Positions 53,889-61,047 of a DNA stretch of 64,000 nucleotides are shown here, one piece after another. This stretch comes from Uliginosibacterium gangwonense. Lineage in GTDB: Bacteria; Pseudomonadota; Gammaproteobacteria; Burkholderiales; Rhodocyclaceae. Under the pieces are notes generated by a model. That model was not told the DNA's origin. It made no database searches and was given only the letters and a program-made list of their open reading frames with translations. The first letter of the stretch is position 1. Each line of letters opens with the position of its first letter. The DNA is taken from contig SBBQ01000040.1 of the NCBI GenBank assembly GCA_005239635.1, forward strand, positions 1 through 64,000, written 5' to 3'. Position numbers and translations under genes: made by a program.

Positions 53889-55152
53889 GGCTTTCTCCTG
53901 TGCGTGATGGGTCGAGATGATGTTGAATCACATCTTGAAACGCGTTGATCAAACGTGAGCTGATTTCGCTCCAGTGCAAATCTTGGGTGAGTTGTAATGC
54001 ATTGCGTGACAGCGTACTTCGCAGCGCAGCATCTTGTGCCAAATGCACGGCACCACTAATAAAGTCTGCTTCGTTGCCGGGTTCTGTGAGCCACCCCTCT
54101 CGTAGATGTTCAAGCAGTTCAGCGGCAGCGGCAACGTGGTAACTCACTGTTGGTAATCCGCTGGCAAGGGCTTCGGTGAGCACATTGCCAAAGGTTTCTG
54201 TCAGGCTGGGGAAAAGGAATAGATCTCCGCTGGCGTAGTGTGTAGCTAAATCTTCACCGCTGCGCATACCCGCAAAAATCCAGTCTGGATGCTTTGCCTC
54301 AAGTGCTTGTCGCTCTGGACCATCGCCCACCATCACCATGCGGGCACTCGGTTGCACCGCACATATGGCCGCAAAGGCGCGCTCGACGAGGCCTAAATTT
54401 TTTTCGGCGGCCAAACGGCCAACATGGATGACCGCCAGTTCATCACCCAATACGCCCCAGCTGCGACGTAGTGACTCACTGCGCCGCTGCGAGTTAAACA
54501 AGTTTGTATCAACGCCACGCGCTACAACTGCAATCTTTTGAAAGCCATAAGCACGAAGCTCACTTTGCAGTGCCCGAGTTGGCACTAAAGTGAGGTCGGC
54601 GCCGTTATGAAATTTGCGCAAATAGGCAGCAATTGGACGTTTTAACCATGCCATGCCGTAGTGTTTGGTGTAGCTATGAAAATTGGTGTGGAACTCGCTC
54701 ACCACCGGAATGCGCAACTTGCGTGCAGCAGAAATGGCGGACCAGCCGAGTGGGCCTTCTGTGACCACTTGAACAATATCGGGACGACGGCGAGACCAAT
54801 GTTTAAGCAGTGCTTGTCGGGCGGGAAGCCCCATTTGCAGGCTGTTGTAACGTGGAATAGGAATGCCTCGCGACAAAATTTGCTCGATTCCTTCTTTCGT
54901 TACTGCATCATCAAGCCTGGTTTCATGAGTCTGACGGGGGCGAATCAGTTGCACCGAGTGGCCGGCTTTAACCACGCCATCAACCAAGCGTTGAGTGGTC
55001 ATGGCAACGCCATTAATTTCGGGTGGATAGGTTTCTGTGACGACAGCGATGCGTAGCGGTGTGTCGTGGCGGGCATATCGACTCAGTTCGGAGTAGATGA
55101 GGGATTCTCCCAACTTTTCTTTGCGGCTTTCACGGTAATCTTCCTTTTCCAT
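53875..55152 (-). CDS. GT4-family glycosyltransferase (second in cluster)
   Basis: 425 residues. LRIAVVTETYPPEINGVAMTTQRLVDGV, VQVVTEGPLGWSAISAAR, PVVSEFHTNFHSYTKHYG, VHVGRLAAEKNLGLV, MVGDGPERQAL and the EX7E region SLTETFGNVLTEALASGLPTVSY. These features are those of the SqdX/DgdA/MgtA-like lipid glycosyltransferases. AGGAAA precedes ATG 55152. A Pho-box-like array lies 35-63 bases upstream. It forms an operon with the PAP2 gene. Confidence 0.88.
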   Translation of the reverse strand: MEKEDYRESRKEKLGESLIYSELSRYARHDTPLRIAVVTETYPPEINGVAMTTQRLVDGVVKAGHSVQLIRPRQTHETRLDDAVTKEGIEQILSRGIPIPRYNSLQMGLPARQALLKHWSRRRPDIVQVVTEGPLGWSAISAARKLRIPVVSEFHTNFHSYTKHYGMAWLKRPIAAYLRKFHNGADLTLVPTRALQSELRAYGFQKIAVVARGVDTNLFNSQRRSESLRRSWGVLGDELAVIHVGRLAAEKNLGLVERAFAAICAVQPSARMVMVGDGPERQALEAKHPDWIFAGMRSGEDLATHYASGDLFLFPSLTETFGNVLTEALASGLPTVSYHVAAAAELLEHLREGWLTEPGNEADFISGAVHLAQDAALRSTLSRNALQLTQDLHWSEISSRLINAFQDVIQHHLDPSRTGESHALV

Positions 55153-55186
55153 GCATCGCAGTTTCCTGCCTGTATGCTAAGAAGAC

Positions 55187-55215
55187 ATGACCGTCGAATG
55201 ATGTTTTGATGACAA
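55187..55215 (-). promoter_or_regulatory. Pho-box-like array upstream of the second GT4 gene
   Basis: On the minus strand TTGTCAT, CAAA, ACATCAT, TCGA, CGGTCAT at exact 11-bp steps. First and third match the PhoB heptamer 6 of 7, the middle 4 of 7. It ends 35 bases before the ATG; TAGCAT a few bases further could serve as a -10. Confidence 0.5.
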
Positions 55216-55330
55216 GGCGATGCAGAGCGGTGCTAGCCAGAGTACTTAGAGTAGCCCCGCTGTACAAAATCTGCGCGCAGACAGGCTTGAATCTGGCTAT
55301 CATGCGCGCTGTTCGTGAATAGGTTTTGGT

Positions 55331-55996
55331 ATGGAAGCTGATCCCTCATTGTTGGCGCAGTTGTTGGATGTTGTGCTGCATCTAGACGCTCATCTCTCGT
55401 TGCTGCTAACGCAATACGGTAACTGGGTTTACGCCATTCTGTTTCTCATCGTGTTTTGTGAAACGGGTTTGGTTGTGTGCCCGTTTTTGCCGGGGGACTC
55501 CTTGCTCTTTGTTGCGGGTGCATTGGCGGCTCCGCTGGCAACAGGAGAGTCGGCTGGCCTGCAAATTGAAATTCTGATTCCCGTTTTGTTGGCCGCAGCA
55601 TGGCTCGGCAACAATACAAATTATTGGATTGGCCGTCGGGTCGGCCCGAATGTATTTCGTTGGGAGCAGTCGCGCTGGTTTAACCGTGCTGCTTTTGATA
55701 AAGCCCATGCTTTTTATGAAAAGCATGGCGGTAAAACCTTGTTGATTGCCCGTTTCTTGCCCTTGGTGCGTACTTTTGCACCGTTTGTGGCGGGCGTTGC
55801 ACGCATGACCTATTCGCGCTTTGTGATGATGGACCTGCTGGGCGGAGCCTGTTGGGTCATCTCACTGACTGTCGCGGGCTATTTGTTTGGCAATATTCCA
55901 GTGATCCGCAATAATCTGACCGCAATGATTCTTGGCATCATTGCCCTTTCGTTGCTTCCCATATTGATTGTCTGGATTCAATCACGGCGTAAATAG
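55331..55996 (+). CDS. DedA-family membrane protein
   Basis: 221 residues. ETGLVVCPFLPGDSLLFVAGALAA, AWLGNNTNYWIGRRVG, 'FYEKHGGKTLLIARFLPLVRTFAPFVAG' and the GGACWV region are the standard DedA blocks. DedA proteins are flippases for phospholipids or undecaprenyl phosphate. It is divergent from the GT4-PAP2 operon and shares its regulatory region. Confidence 0.93.
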   Translation: MEADPSLLAQLLDVVLHLDAHLSLLLTQYGNWVYAILFLIVFCETGLVVCPFLPGDSLLFVAGALAAPLATGESAGLQIEILIPVLLAAAWLGNNTNYWIGRRVGPNVFRWEQSRWFNRAAFDKAHAFYEKHGGKTLLIARFLPLVRTFAPFVAGVARMTYSRFVMMDLLGGACWVISLTVAGYLFGNIPVIRNNLTAMILGIIALSLLPILIVWIQSRRK

Positions 55997-56108
55997 CCCC
56001 GTTTTTTGTTGGCCTTGCTTATGGCCTGCCCCCGCGTTGAGGCGCCTGTGCCGTTGCATGTGGACGTTGAGTTACCGAAAAATGAAACTCGGTATATGAT
56101 GCGGTTCC

Positions 56109-56816
56109 ATGCGCCTCCTGTCCTTCCTTTTGGCTGTTTGCATGGTGAGCGGTTGCTCCACTTTTGGTACGCAGCCAAAGCGTACTGAAGAAGTGGGTGC
56201 GCGCAATCTTGCCAAAACCGAAATTGATGGTGTGCTCGAAGAGCATCAACGTCAGATATTCGACAGCTTAAGGCTGCTATCTGACAAGCTGTATAAGCGC
56301 AATCCGCGCCAGTGGAAAGTGCGGAGCACCTTCGTTTCGCAAGAAGCGGCAATGTCCAGGATTTTCGAGCAAGACCACCGTTGGCAGTTAACGGAGCTGG
56401 AAAATCGACGCAGTATTGATGCGCTTCAACTTGCTTTCAAAGAAGACTTTCAAGGTGATCGTGTTGCTGCATTGATGGTGGGCATGGCCAGCATGGTCCA
56501 GCGCGCTTTCGACGATAAGACCGAATTTTTTATTGTGGATGATCTAGATCCGCAAAAAATCAACAATGCAGCGCGAAATATTGAGATTGCTGCATGGAAA
56601 TTATCAAGTGCGCGTGATGCATCGGGTCAGCTGTATTTGCTGTCGAATGAGATGGCTTGCAATCCCGGTGACCCAGCCAACCTAAGCTTTGAGCGCGAGA
56701 TTGGCAAAATCATTGCGCACCTTGATGCGTCTTCACGCATTGTGGCGAGTAAAAATAAGCGTGTGGTAGTGCGCGTCATACAAACACTGGCGAGTGCGGT
56801 CTTTATCCCGATTTAA
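56109..56816 (+). CDS. Predicted lipoprotein of unknown function
   Basis: 235 residues. A signal peptide with lipobox VSGC (Cys about 16) is followed by a mostly helical protein: GVLEEHQRQIFDSLRLLSDKLYKRNPRQWKV, then MVGMASMVQRAFDDKTEFFIVDDLDPQKI and a hydrophobic C-terminus. The pattern resembles uncharacterised betaproteobacterial lipoproteins. The 9-mer at 56700 encodes EIGKI. Confidence 0.75.
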   Translation: MRLLSFLLAVCMVSGCSTFGTQPKRTEEVGARNLAKTEIDGVLEEHQRQIFDSLRLLSDKLYKRNPRQWKVRSTFVSQEAAMSRIFEQDHRWQLTELENRRSIDALQLAFKEDFQGDRVAALMVGMASMVQRAFDDKTEFFIVDDLDPQKINNAARNIEIAAWKLSSARDASGQLYLLSNEMACNPGDPANLSFEREIGKIIAHLDASSRIVASKNKRVVVRVIQTLASAVFIPI

Positions 56817-56831
56817 GATTCACCTGTCAGC

Positions 56832-56863
56832 AAAAAAGGCCTGCATGTTTGCAGGCCTTTTTT
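56832..56863. terminator. Bidirectional intrinsic terminator
   Basis: Six A, GGCCTGCA, loop TGTT, TGCAGGCC, six T. It sits between the convergent lipoprotein and TerC genes and can end both. Confidence 0.93.
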
Positions 56864-56882
56864 GCGACGAGTGTGCGTCTGC

Positions 56883-57647
56883 TTAGCTGTTGTCGCCCGG
56901 CATATCTCGACGAAGCTGCACAGGATCAGGTAGTGGGCGCTTACGCATACGGATGTTGATCATTTCAACGATTACCGAGAAGGCCATCGCGAAGTAGATA
57001 TAACCCTTGGGTACATGTGTGCCCAAACCTTCTGCGATTAGCGTCACGCCAACGAGCACCAAAAACGACAGCGCCAGAATTTTAATGGTGGGGTGGCGAT
57101 CAACAAATTCGCCAATCGGTTTCGCGGCAAACATCATCACGCCAACCGATATCACAATGGCCAACACCATCACCATAATCTGATTGGCAAGGCCAACCGC
57201 TGTAATAACGGAGTCCAGCGAGAAAACGATATCGATAATAGCAATTTGGACCAATACGCCACCAAAACTAGCCGCGCGCGCATTGACCTCATTTGCTTCA
57301 TCTTCGCCTTCCAGCGAATTGTGGATCTCGTGCACACTTTTCCAGAGCAAGAATAGACCGCCGCCGATAAGAATGATGTCGCGACCCGTAATGTCAAAGT
57401 CGGCCACTGAGAATAAAGGCTCGGTTAAACGCATGATCCAAGCGAGAGACATTAAAAGCGCGATTCGGCTGCCCATGGCCAAGGCTAGGCCTAGGCGGCG
57501 CGCTTTGTTGCGTTGATGTTCTGGTAGTCGTCCTACCAGAATGGAAATGAAAATAATATTGTCAATTCCCAGCACAATTTCGAGTGCTGTTAACGTAAAC
57601 AAGGCAATCCATGCCTGCGGGTCAGTGATCCATTCCATCGGTTGCAT
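56883..57647 (-). CDS. TerC-family membrane protein
   Basis: 254 residues with about seven membrane segments. LTALEIVLGIDNIIFISIL, LSLAWIMRLTEPLF, IDIVFSLDSVITAVGLAN and GYIYFAMAFSVIVEMINI are the TerC hallmarks; the two D-rich membrane motifs (GIDN, SLDS) probably bind metal. Relatives export manganese during metallation of secreted proteins. No manganese riboswitch is visible in the 78-base upstream gap. The start may be 57638. Confidence 0.92.
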   Translation of the reverse strand: MQPMEWITDPQAWIALFTLTALEIVLGIDNIIFISILVGRLPEHQRNKARRLGLALAMGSRIALLMSLAWIMRLTEPLFSVADFDITGRDIILIGGGLFLLWKSVHEIHNSLEGEDEANEVNARAASFGGVLVQIAIIDIVFSLDSVITAVGLANQIMVMVLAIVISVGVMMFAAKPIGEFVDRHPTIKILALSFLVLVGVTLIAEGLGTHVPKGYIYFAMAFSVIVEMINIRMRKRPLPDPVQLRRDMPGDNS

Positions 57648-57725
57648 CCATTTGTGCGAGTCTAGACGACGGGCATTATGCCGGATGACGGTGCGTCGCG
57701 GCGCTGGTCATGAGAAAATATCGCT

Positions 57726-58370
57726 ATGAAGAAATTGTTGATCTTGATTTCCGGCCGCGGCTCCAATATGGAAGCCCTGCTAGCGGCCAATTTGCCGGCG
57801 CAGTTTGTTGCGGTCATTGCCAATCGCCCAGATGCAGCGGGGCTCGATACGGCTCGCCAAGCGGGTATCCCTGCGCAGTGTATTGATCACCGTGCTTTTG
57901 CCAATCGCGATGCGTTTGATGATGCACTCAAACAGGCGATTGATGCCTATGCCCCTGATTTGGTCATTCTCGCGGGCTTTATGCGGGTACTCGGCCAAAG
58001 CTTTGTAGAGCATTTTCGTGGTCGCTTAATGAATATCCACCCCTCGCTGTTGCCGGCTTTTCCCGGCTTGCATACGCATCGCAAGGCGATCGCAATGGGG
58101 TGCAAGTTGGCGGGCGCGACCGTGCATTTTGTGACGCCAGACTTGGATTGTGGGCCGATCGTGATTCAAGCTGCTGTGCCTGTTTTGGAAAATGATACTG
58201 AGCACACCCTATCGGCCCGCGTGTTGGTGGAAGAACACCGCATTTACCCGCAAGCGATTCGCTGGTTCTGCGAAGACCGTTTGAAATTGCTTGCTGACGG
58301 GACCGTGCAACTCTTGCAGCCTAGTCAGGTCTCAGACAGTGCAATGATTGTGCCGCCGCTTGGGGCATAA
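57726..58370 (+). CDS. purN: Phosphoribosylglycinamide formyltransferase
   Basis: 214 residues. PurN formylates GAR with formyl-THF. ILISGRGSNMEALL, GFMRVLGQSFVEHFRGRLMNIHPSLLPAFPGLHTH (catalytic N-H-D set with NIHPS), and GATVHFVTPDLDCGPIVIQAAVPV are all there. 9-mer at 57897 (FANR). The second purine gene in the window, besides purM. Confidence 0.96.
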   Translation: MKKLLILISGRGSNMEALLAANLPAQFVAVIANRPDAAGLDTARQAGIPAQCIDHRAFANRDAFDDALKQAIDAYAPDLVILAGFMRVLGQSFVEHFRGRLMNIHPSLLPAFPGLHTHRKAIAMGCKLAGATVHFVTPDLDCGPIVIQAAVPVLENDTEHTLSARVLVEEHRIYPQAIRWFCEDRLKLLADGTVQLLQPSQVSDSAMIVPPLGA

Positions 58371-58460
58371 AGATCGTTCTCATTCACACAAGTTTGGTTA
58401 GACACCGTTGTTGCTTAGACGGCAATGCGCGCGTGGGGTTACCTGCGAGGAATTAGGCAC

Positions 58461-59456
58461 ATGGTCAAATTGATGGGTTGGTTTCTACACCGCACGCTGA
58501 TCGTTACGCTCGGCGTGGCGGTACTGTGCGCGTTTGGTGCCGGCTGGTACTGGCTAATGCCAGCAGCAGCGCAGACGGCTGAGCTAGCTGCGCCGATTGA
58601 GCCCGCTCTTCGCTTGGATGCGGGGGCTAGCGCTTTATCACCGCGACCTACTGCGGCTGAATTGCCGACCCCAAAAAATCATACAGTCGTGCCGCCTGCA
58701 ACAACCAAGTCTGCGAGCGTAAAACCGCAGCTTACTCCGGTTGCTGTTTCCGCCGGGGTGTCGCAATCAAATGTGCCTAATCTGTCGCCAAATGTTAACG
58801 TGGGCGCCGCTTTTCCACGTAAGGGGCATCTGCAGTTTTCGCTTTATATGGGTAGTCTCGGTATTAAGGTTGCTCAGGTTGATCATGCCTGGCAGGTTAG
58901 TGGGGAAAATTACCGATTAAGCAGCATCACAGAGCCAAGTGGCCTAGCTGCATTGGCAAAATCCAAGAAAATTCGCCAAGAAAGTGTTGGAACGTTAGAT
59001 TCTAATGGATTGAAACCAAAAGAATTTGTTGCTTATCGCAAGAATCAGGATGAGGTTTCGGAGCGGGCTAGCTTCGACTGGAGCCGAAACCGGGTTATCC
59101 TCACGACAGGCGACCATCAGGAAACCGAGGTTTTGCAGCCTGGAAGTCAGGACTTTGCCACCGCTTGGTACCAACTCAGCTTATTGGCAAAGCAGCAGCA
59201 ACAGGTGAGCATGATGGTTGCAACTGGCAAGACCTACAAAAAAATGCATTTCAGCCGAGGCGCCGCCGAAACTGTGCAAAGTCCTTTGGGTACTGTCAGT
59301 GCTGTGCCGTGGCGAAGTGCGCCGCAAGATGGCGATGACAGAATCGAAATTTGGCTGGCGAGCGAACATGGCAATATGCCAGTGCGAATACGCTATACCG
59401 ACAGCAAGGGCAATACGTTTGACCAGCTGGCGGTGAAGATTGACCTCAAAAATTGA
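58461..59456 (+). CDS. DUF3108-family exported protein
   Basis: 331 residues. A membrane anchor (about 9-29) is followed by a Pro/Ala-rich spacer, then from about residue 117 the beta-rich DUF3108 domain (LQFSLYMGSLGIKVAQVDHAWQVSGENYRLSS, and EIWLASEHGNMPVRIRYTDSKGNTFDQLAV at the end). DUF3108 proteins are periplasmic and often sit beside purN in Burkholderiales. Function unknown. ATG 58461 with GAGGA upstream is preferred over 58425. 9-mers at 58952 and 59183. Confidence 0.85.
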   Translation: MVKLMGWFLHRTLIVTLGVAVLCAFGAGWYWLMPAAAQTAELAAPIEPALRLDAGASALSPRPTAAELPTPKNHTVVPPATTKSASVKPQLTPVAVSAGVSQSNVPNLSPNVNVGAAFPRKGHLQFSLYMGSLGIKVAQVDHAWQVSGENYRLSSITEPSGLAALAKSKKIRQESVGTLDSNGLKPKEFVAYRKNQDEVSERASFDWSRNRVILTTGDHQETEVLQPGSQDFATAWYQLSLLAKQQQQVSMMVATGKTYKKMHFSRGAAETVQSPLGTVSAVPWRSAPQDGDDRIEIWLASEHGNMPVRIRYTDSKGNTFDQLAVKIDLKN

Positions 59457-59572
59457 ATAGCCCTAAGTGGCCTGGCTTGCTTGCGATGTAGGGTAAAGCG
59501 GCTGGCCTTAGAACTTTATCCTCCGCTGGCGCGGCTGCGGGGGAGCCTAATGATTAGAAGAGCGACATTATC

Positions 59573-60994
59573 TTGCGCCCAAGTCCCAAACTATTAGAAG
59601 CCGCCGGCGTTGCTTTGCAACGCGTGATGACCTTCGAACACCCAGCAGACGCGGTGTTGTCTCAGTTTTTTCGCGAAAACAAAGCGCTGGGGCATCGCGA
59701 CCGCGGTTTGATTGCTGAATTGATTTACGCTGTGTTGCGTCGTAAGCGCTGGCTTGAGCACTTAATTGGCAATTCAGGTTCAGCGAAGTCACACCCAACA
59801 CCACGACAATATTTACTCGCCACCATGATGGGCCTCAATGGCATGTCGCTAAGGCAAATGGAAGATTTGCTCAAGCCAGACGAGCGCGAATGGCTCGCAC
59901 GCCTGAAGGCAGAGCAGTCTGTGCCGATGACGCTGGCCGAACAGGCAGACATGCCAGACTGGTTGGTGGAGCGGCTGAGTAAGCGCATGAATGATGGGCA
60001 AATTCTGGAACTGGCGCGTAGCCTAAATCAACCGGCACCACTCGATTTGCGCGTGAATCCATTTAAAACGGATCGCGACACCGTGATGCGCAAGTTGAGT
60101 GAGGAGGGTATTGAGAACCAGCCTGGTACTTATTCACCACTCAGTATTCGTCTCAGCACCAAGCCTGCGTTAGCTCGTCACCCCATGTTTTTGGGTGGTG
60201 AGATTGAGGTGCAGGACGAGGGCAGTCAGCTGCTTGCCTACCTGCTCTCGCCGAAGCGCGGTGAAATGGTGGTCGATTTTTGCGCGGGAGCAGGCGGCAA
60301 AACTTTGTTGCTTGGCGCGTTGATGCGCTCAACAGGTCGGCTGTACGCATTTGATGTGTCAGAAAAACGTTTGACACGTTTGCGCCCCCGCGTTGCGCGT
60401 TCGGGCCTCACCAACGTTCATCCGGTATGTATTGCCAGTGAGCATGATGCACGTATTAAACGACTCGCCGGCAAGATTGATCGAGTGCTGGTCGATGCGC
60501 CCTGTTCCGGACTCGGCACCTTGCGTCGCAATCCAGACCTAAAGTGGCGCCAAACCAGTGAGGGCGTCGATGAACTCACGCGCAAGCAACTTGATATTTT
60601 GAACGGCGCATCGCGCTTGGTAAAAGCCGGTGGACGTTTGGTGTATGCCACCTGCAGTATTTTGGACGAAGAAAACGATCAAGTTGTTCAGCACTTTCTG
60701 GATGCTCATCCCGAGTTTGCTCGTGTGGCCATTGAGCGCGTTTTGTCGACACATAAGATTGATCAGTTCGCGGGCGATGCCTTGCGTCTTGCGCCACAGC
60801 AACATGGCACAGACGGCTTCTTTGCAGTTGTGATGGAGCGCCGCAAGGAGCGACCTGCGCGTGAGAAAACTGCACAAGCAGATGAGGAATCGATTGGCAA
60901 AAGGGCTGCTCCGAGTGCGGCTGATGTTGTGCCAGCGGACGCAGCAGATGCAACAGATGCCATCAAGTCAGATTCAGCGACTGATAAATCGTGA
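59573..60994 (+). CDS. rsmB: RsmB-type 16S rRNA (cytosine-5) methyltransferase
   Basis: 473 residues, TTG start. It has an N-terminal NusB-like helical part, then the SAM domain: MVVDFCAGAGGKTLLLGALM, AFDVSEKRL, VLVDAPCSGLGTLRRNPDLKWR and YATCSILDEENDQVV (the two catalytic cysteines in PC and TC). An unusual Ala/Asp-rich tail follows. ATG is not available in frame near the start, and no strong ribosome-binding site is visible. 9-mer at 60893. Confidence 0.88.
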   Translation: MRPSPKLLEAAGVALQRVMTFEHPADAVLSQFFRENKALGHRDRGLIAELIYAVLRRKRWLEHLIGNSGSAKSHPTPRQYLLATMMGLNGMSLRQMEDLLKPDEREWLARLKAEQSVPMTLAEQADMPDWLVERLSKRMNDGQILELARSLNQPAPLDLRVNPFKTDRDTVMRKLSEEGIENQPGTYSPLSIRLSTKPALARHPMFLGGEIEVQDEGSQLLAYLLSPKRGEMVVDFCAGAGGKTLLLGALMRSTGRLYAFDVSEKRLTRLRPRVARSGLTNVHPVCIASEHDARIKRLAGKIDRVLVDAPCSGLGTLRRNPDLKWRQTSEGVDELTRKQLDILNGASRLVKAGGRLVYATCSILDEENDQVVQHFLDAHPEFARVAIERVLSTHKIDQFAGDALRLAPQQHGTDGFFAVVMERRKERPAREKTAQADEESIGKRAAPSAADVVPADAADATDAIKSDSATDKS

Positions 60995-61047
60995 TCAAAA
61001 TGCATGAGTGCATGCGCTAAGGTGCGCATCGCAAGCTGGAGCAGGGC

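Larger units (their letters stand above)
1375..60901. repeat. Dispersed 9-mer family TTTGCCAAT / ATTGGCAAA (43 exact copies)
   Basis: Forward copies start at 1375, 6031, 8701, 9346, 9483, 10917, 11303, 12578, 17421, 22852, 23132, 24707, 24752, 30280, 32373, 35570, 36123, 37468, 38828, 39473, 40825, 49113, 50655, 52239, 52275, 53371, 53846 and 57897. Reverse copies start at 6622, 7277, 16110, 22915, 27591, 28210, 28246, 29776, 30993, 34014, 51984, 56700, 58952, 59183 and 60893. About 25 more sites keep the inner 8-mer TTGCCAAT with another first base. Counted by eye, so a few may be missed. Confidence 0.9.

Noticed and set aside
57648-57725. Manganese riboswitch before the TerC gene
   Set aside because: The gap is only 78 bases and shows no yybP-ykoY-like structure.
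1375-60901. CRISPR or interspersed-repeat element explanation for the 9-mer
   Set aside because: Spacing is irregular, flanks are not conserved, and copies fall in frame inside conserved proteins; this excludes arrays and mobile repeats.
1375-60901. Neisseria-like use of the 9-mer as paired inverted terminator stems
   Set aside because: None of the intrinsic terminators seen (21179, 26921, 36732, 56832, 63685) contains the word, and intergenic copies are single.
1375-60901. Simple codon-bias explanation for the 9-mer
   Set aside because: It occurs in all three frames, in both orientations and in six non-coding places, so one preferred codon pair cannot account for it.
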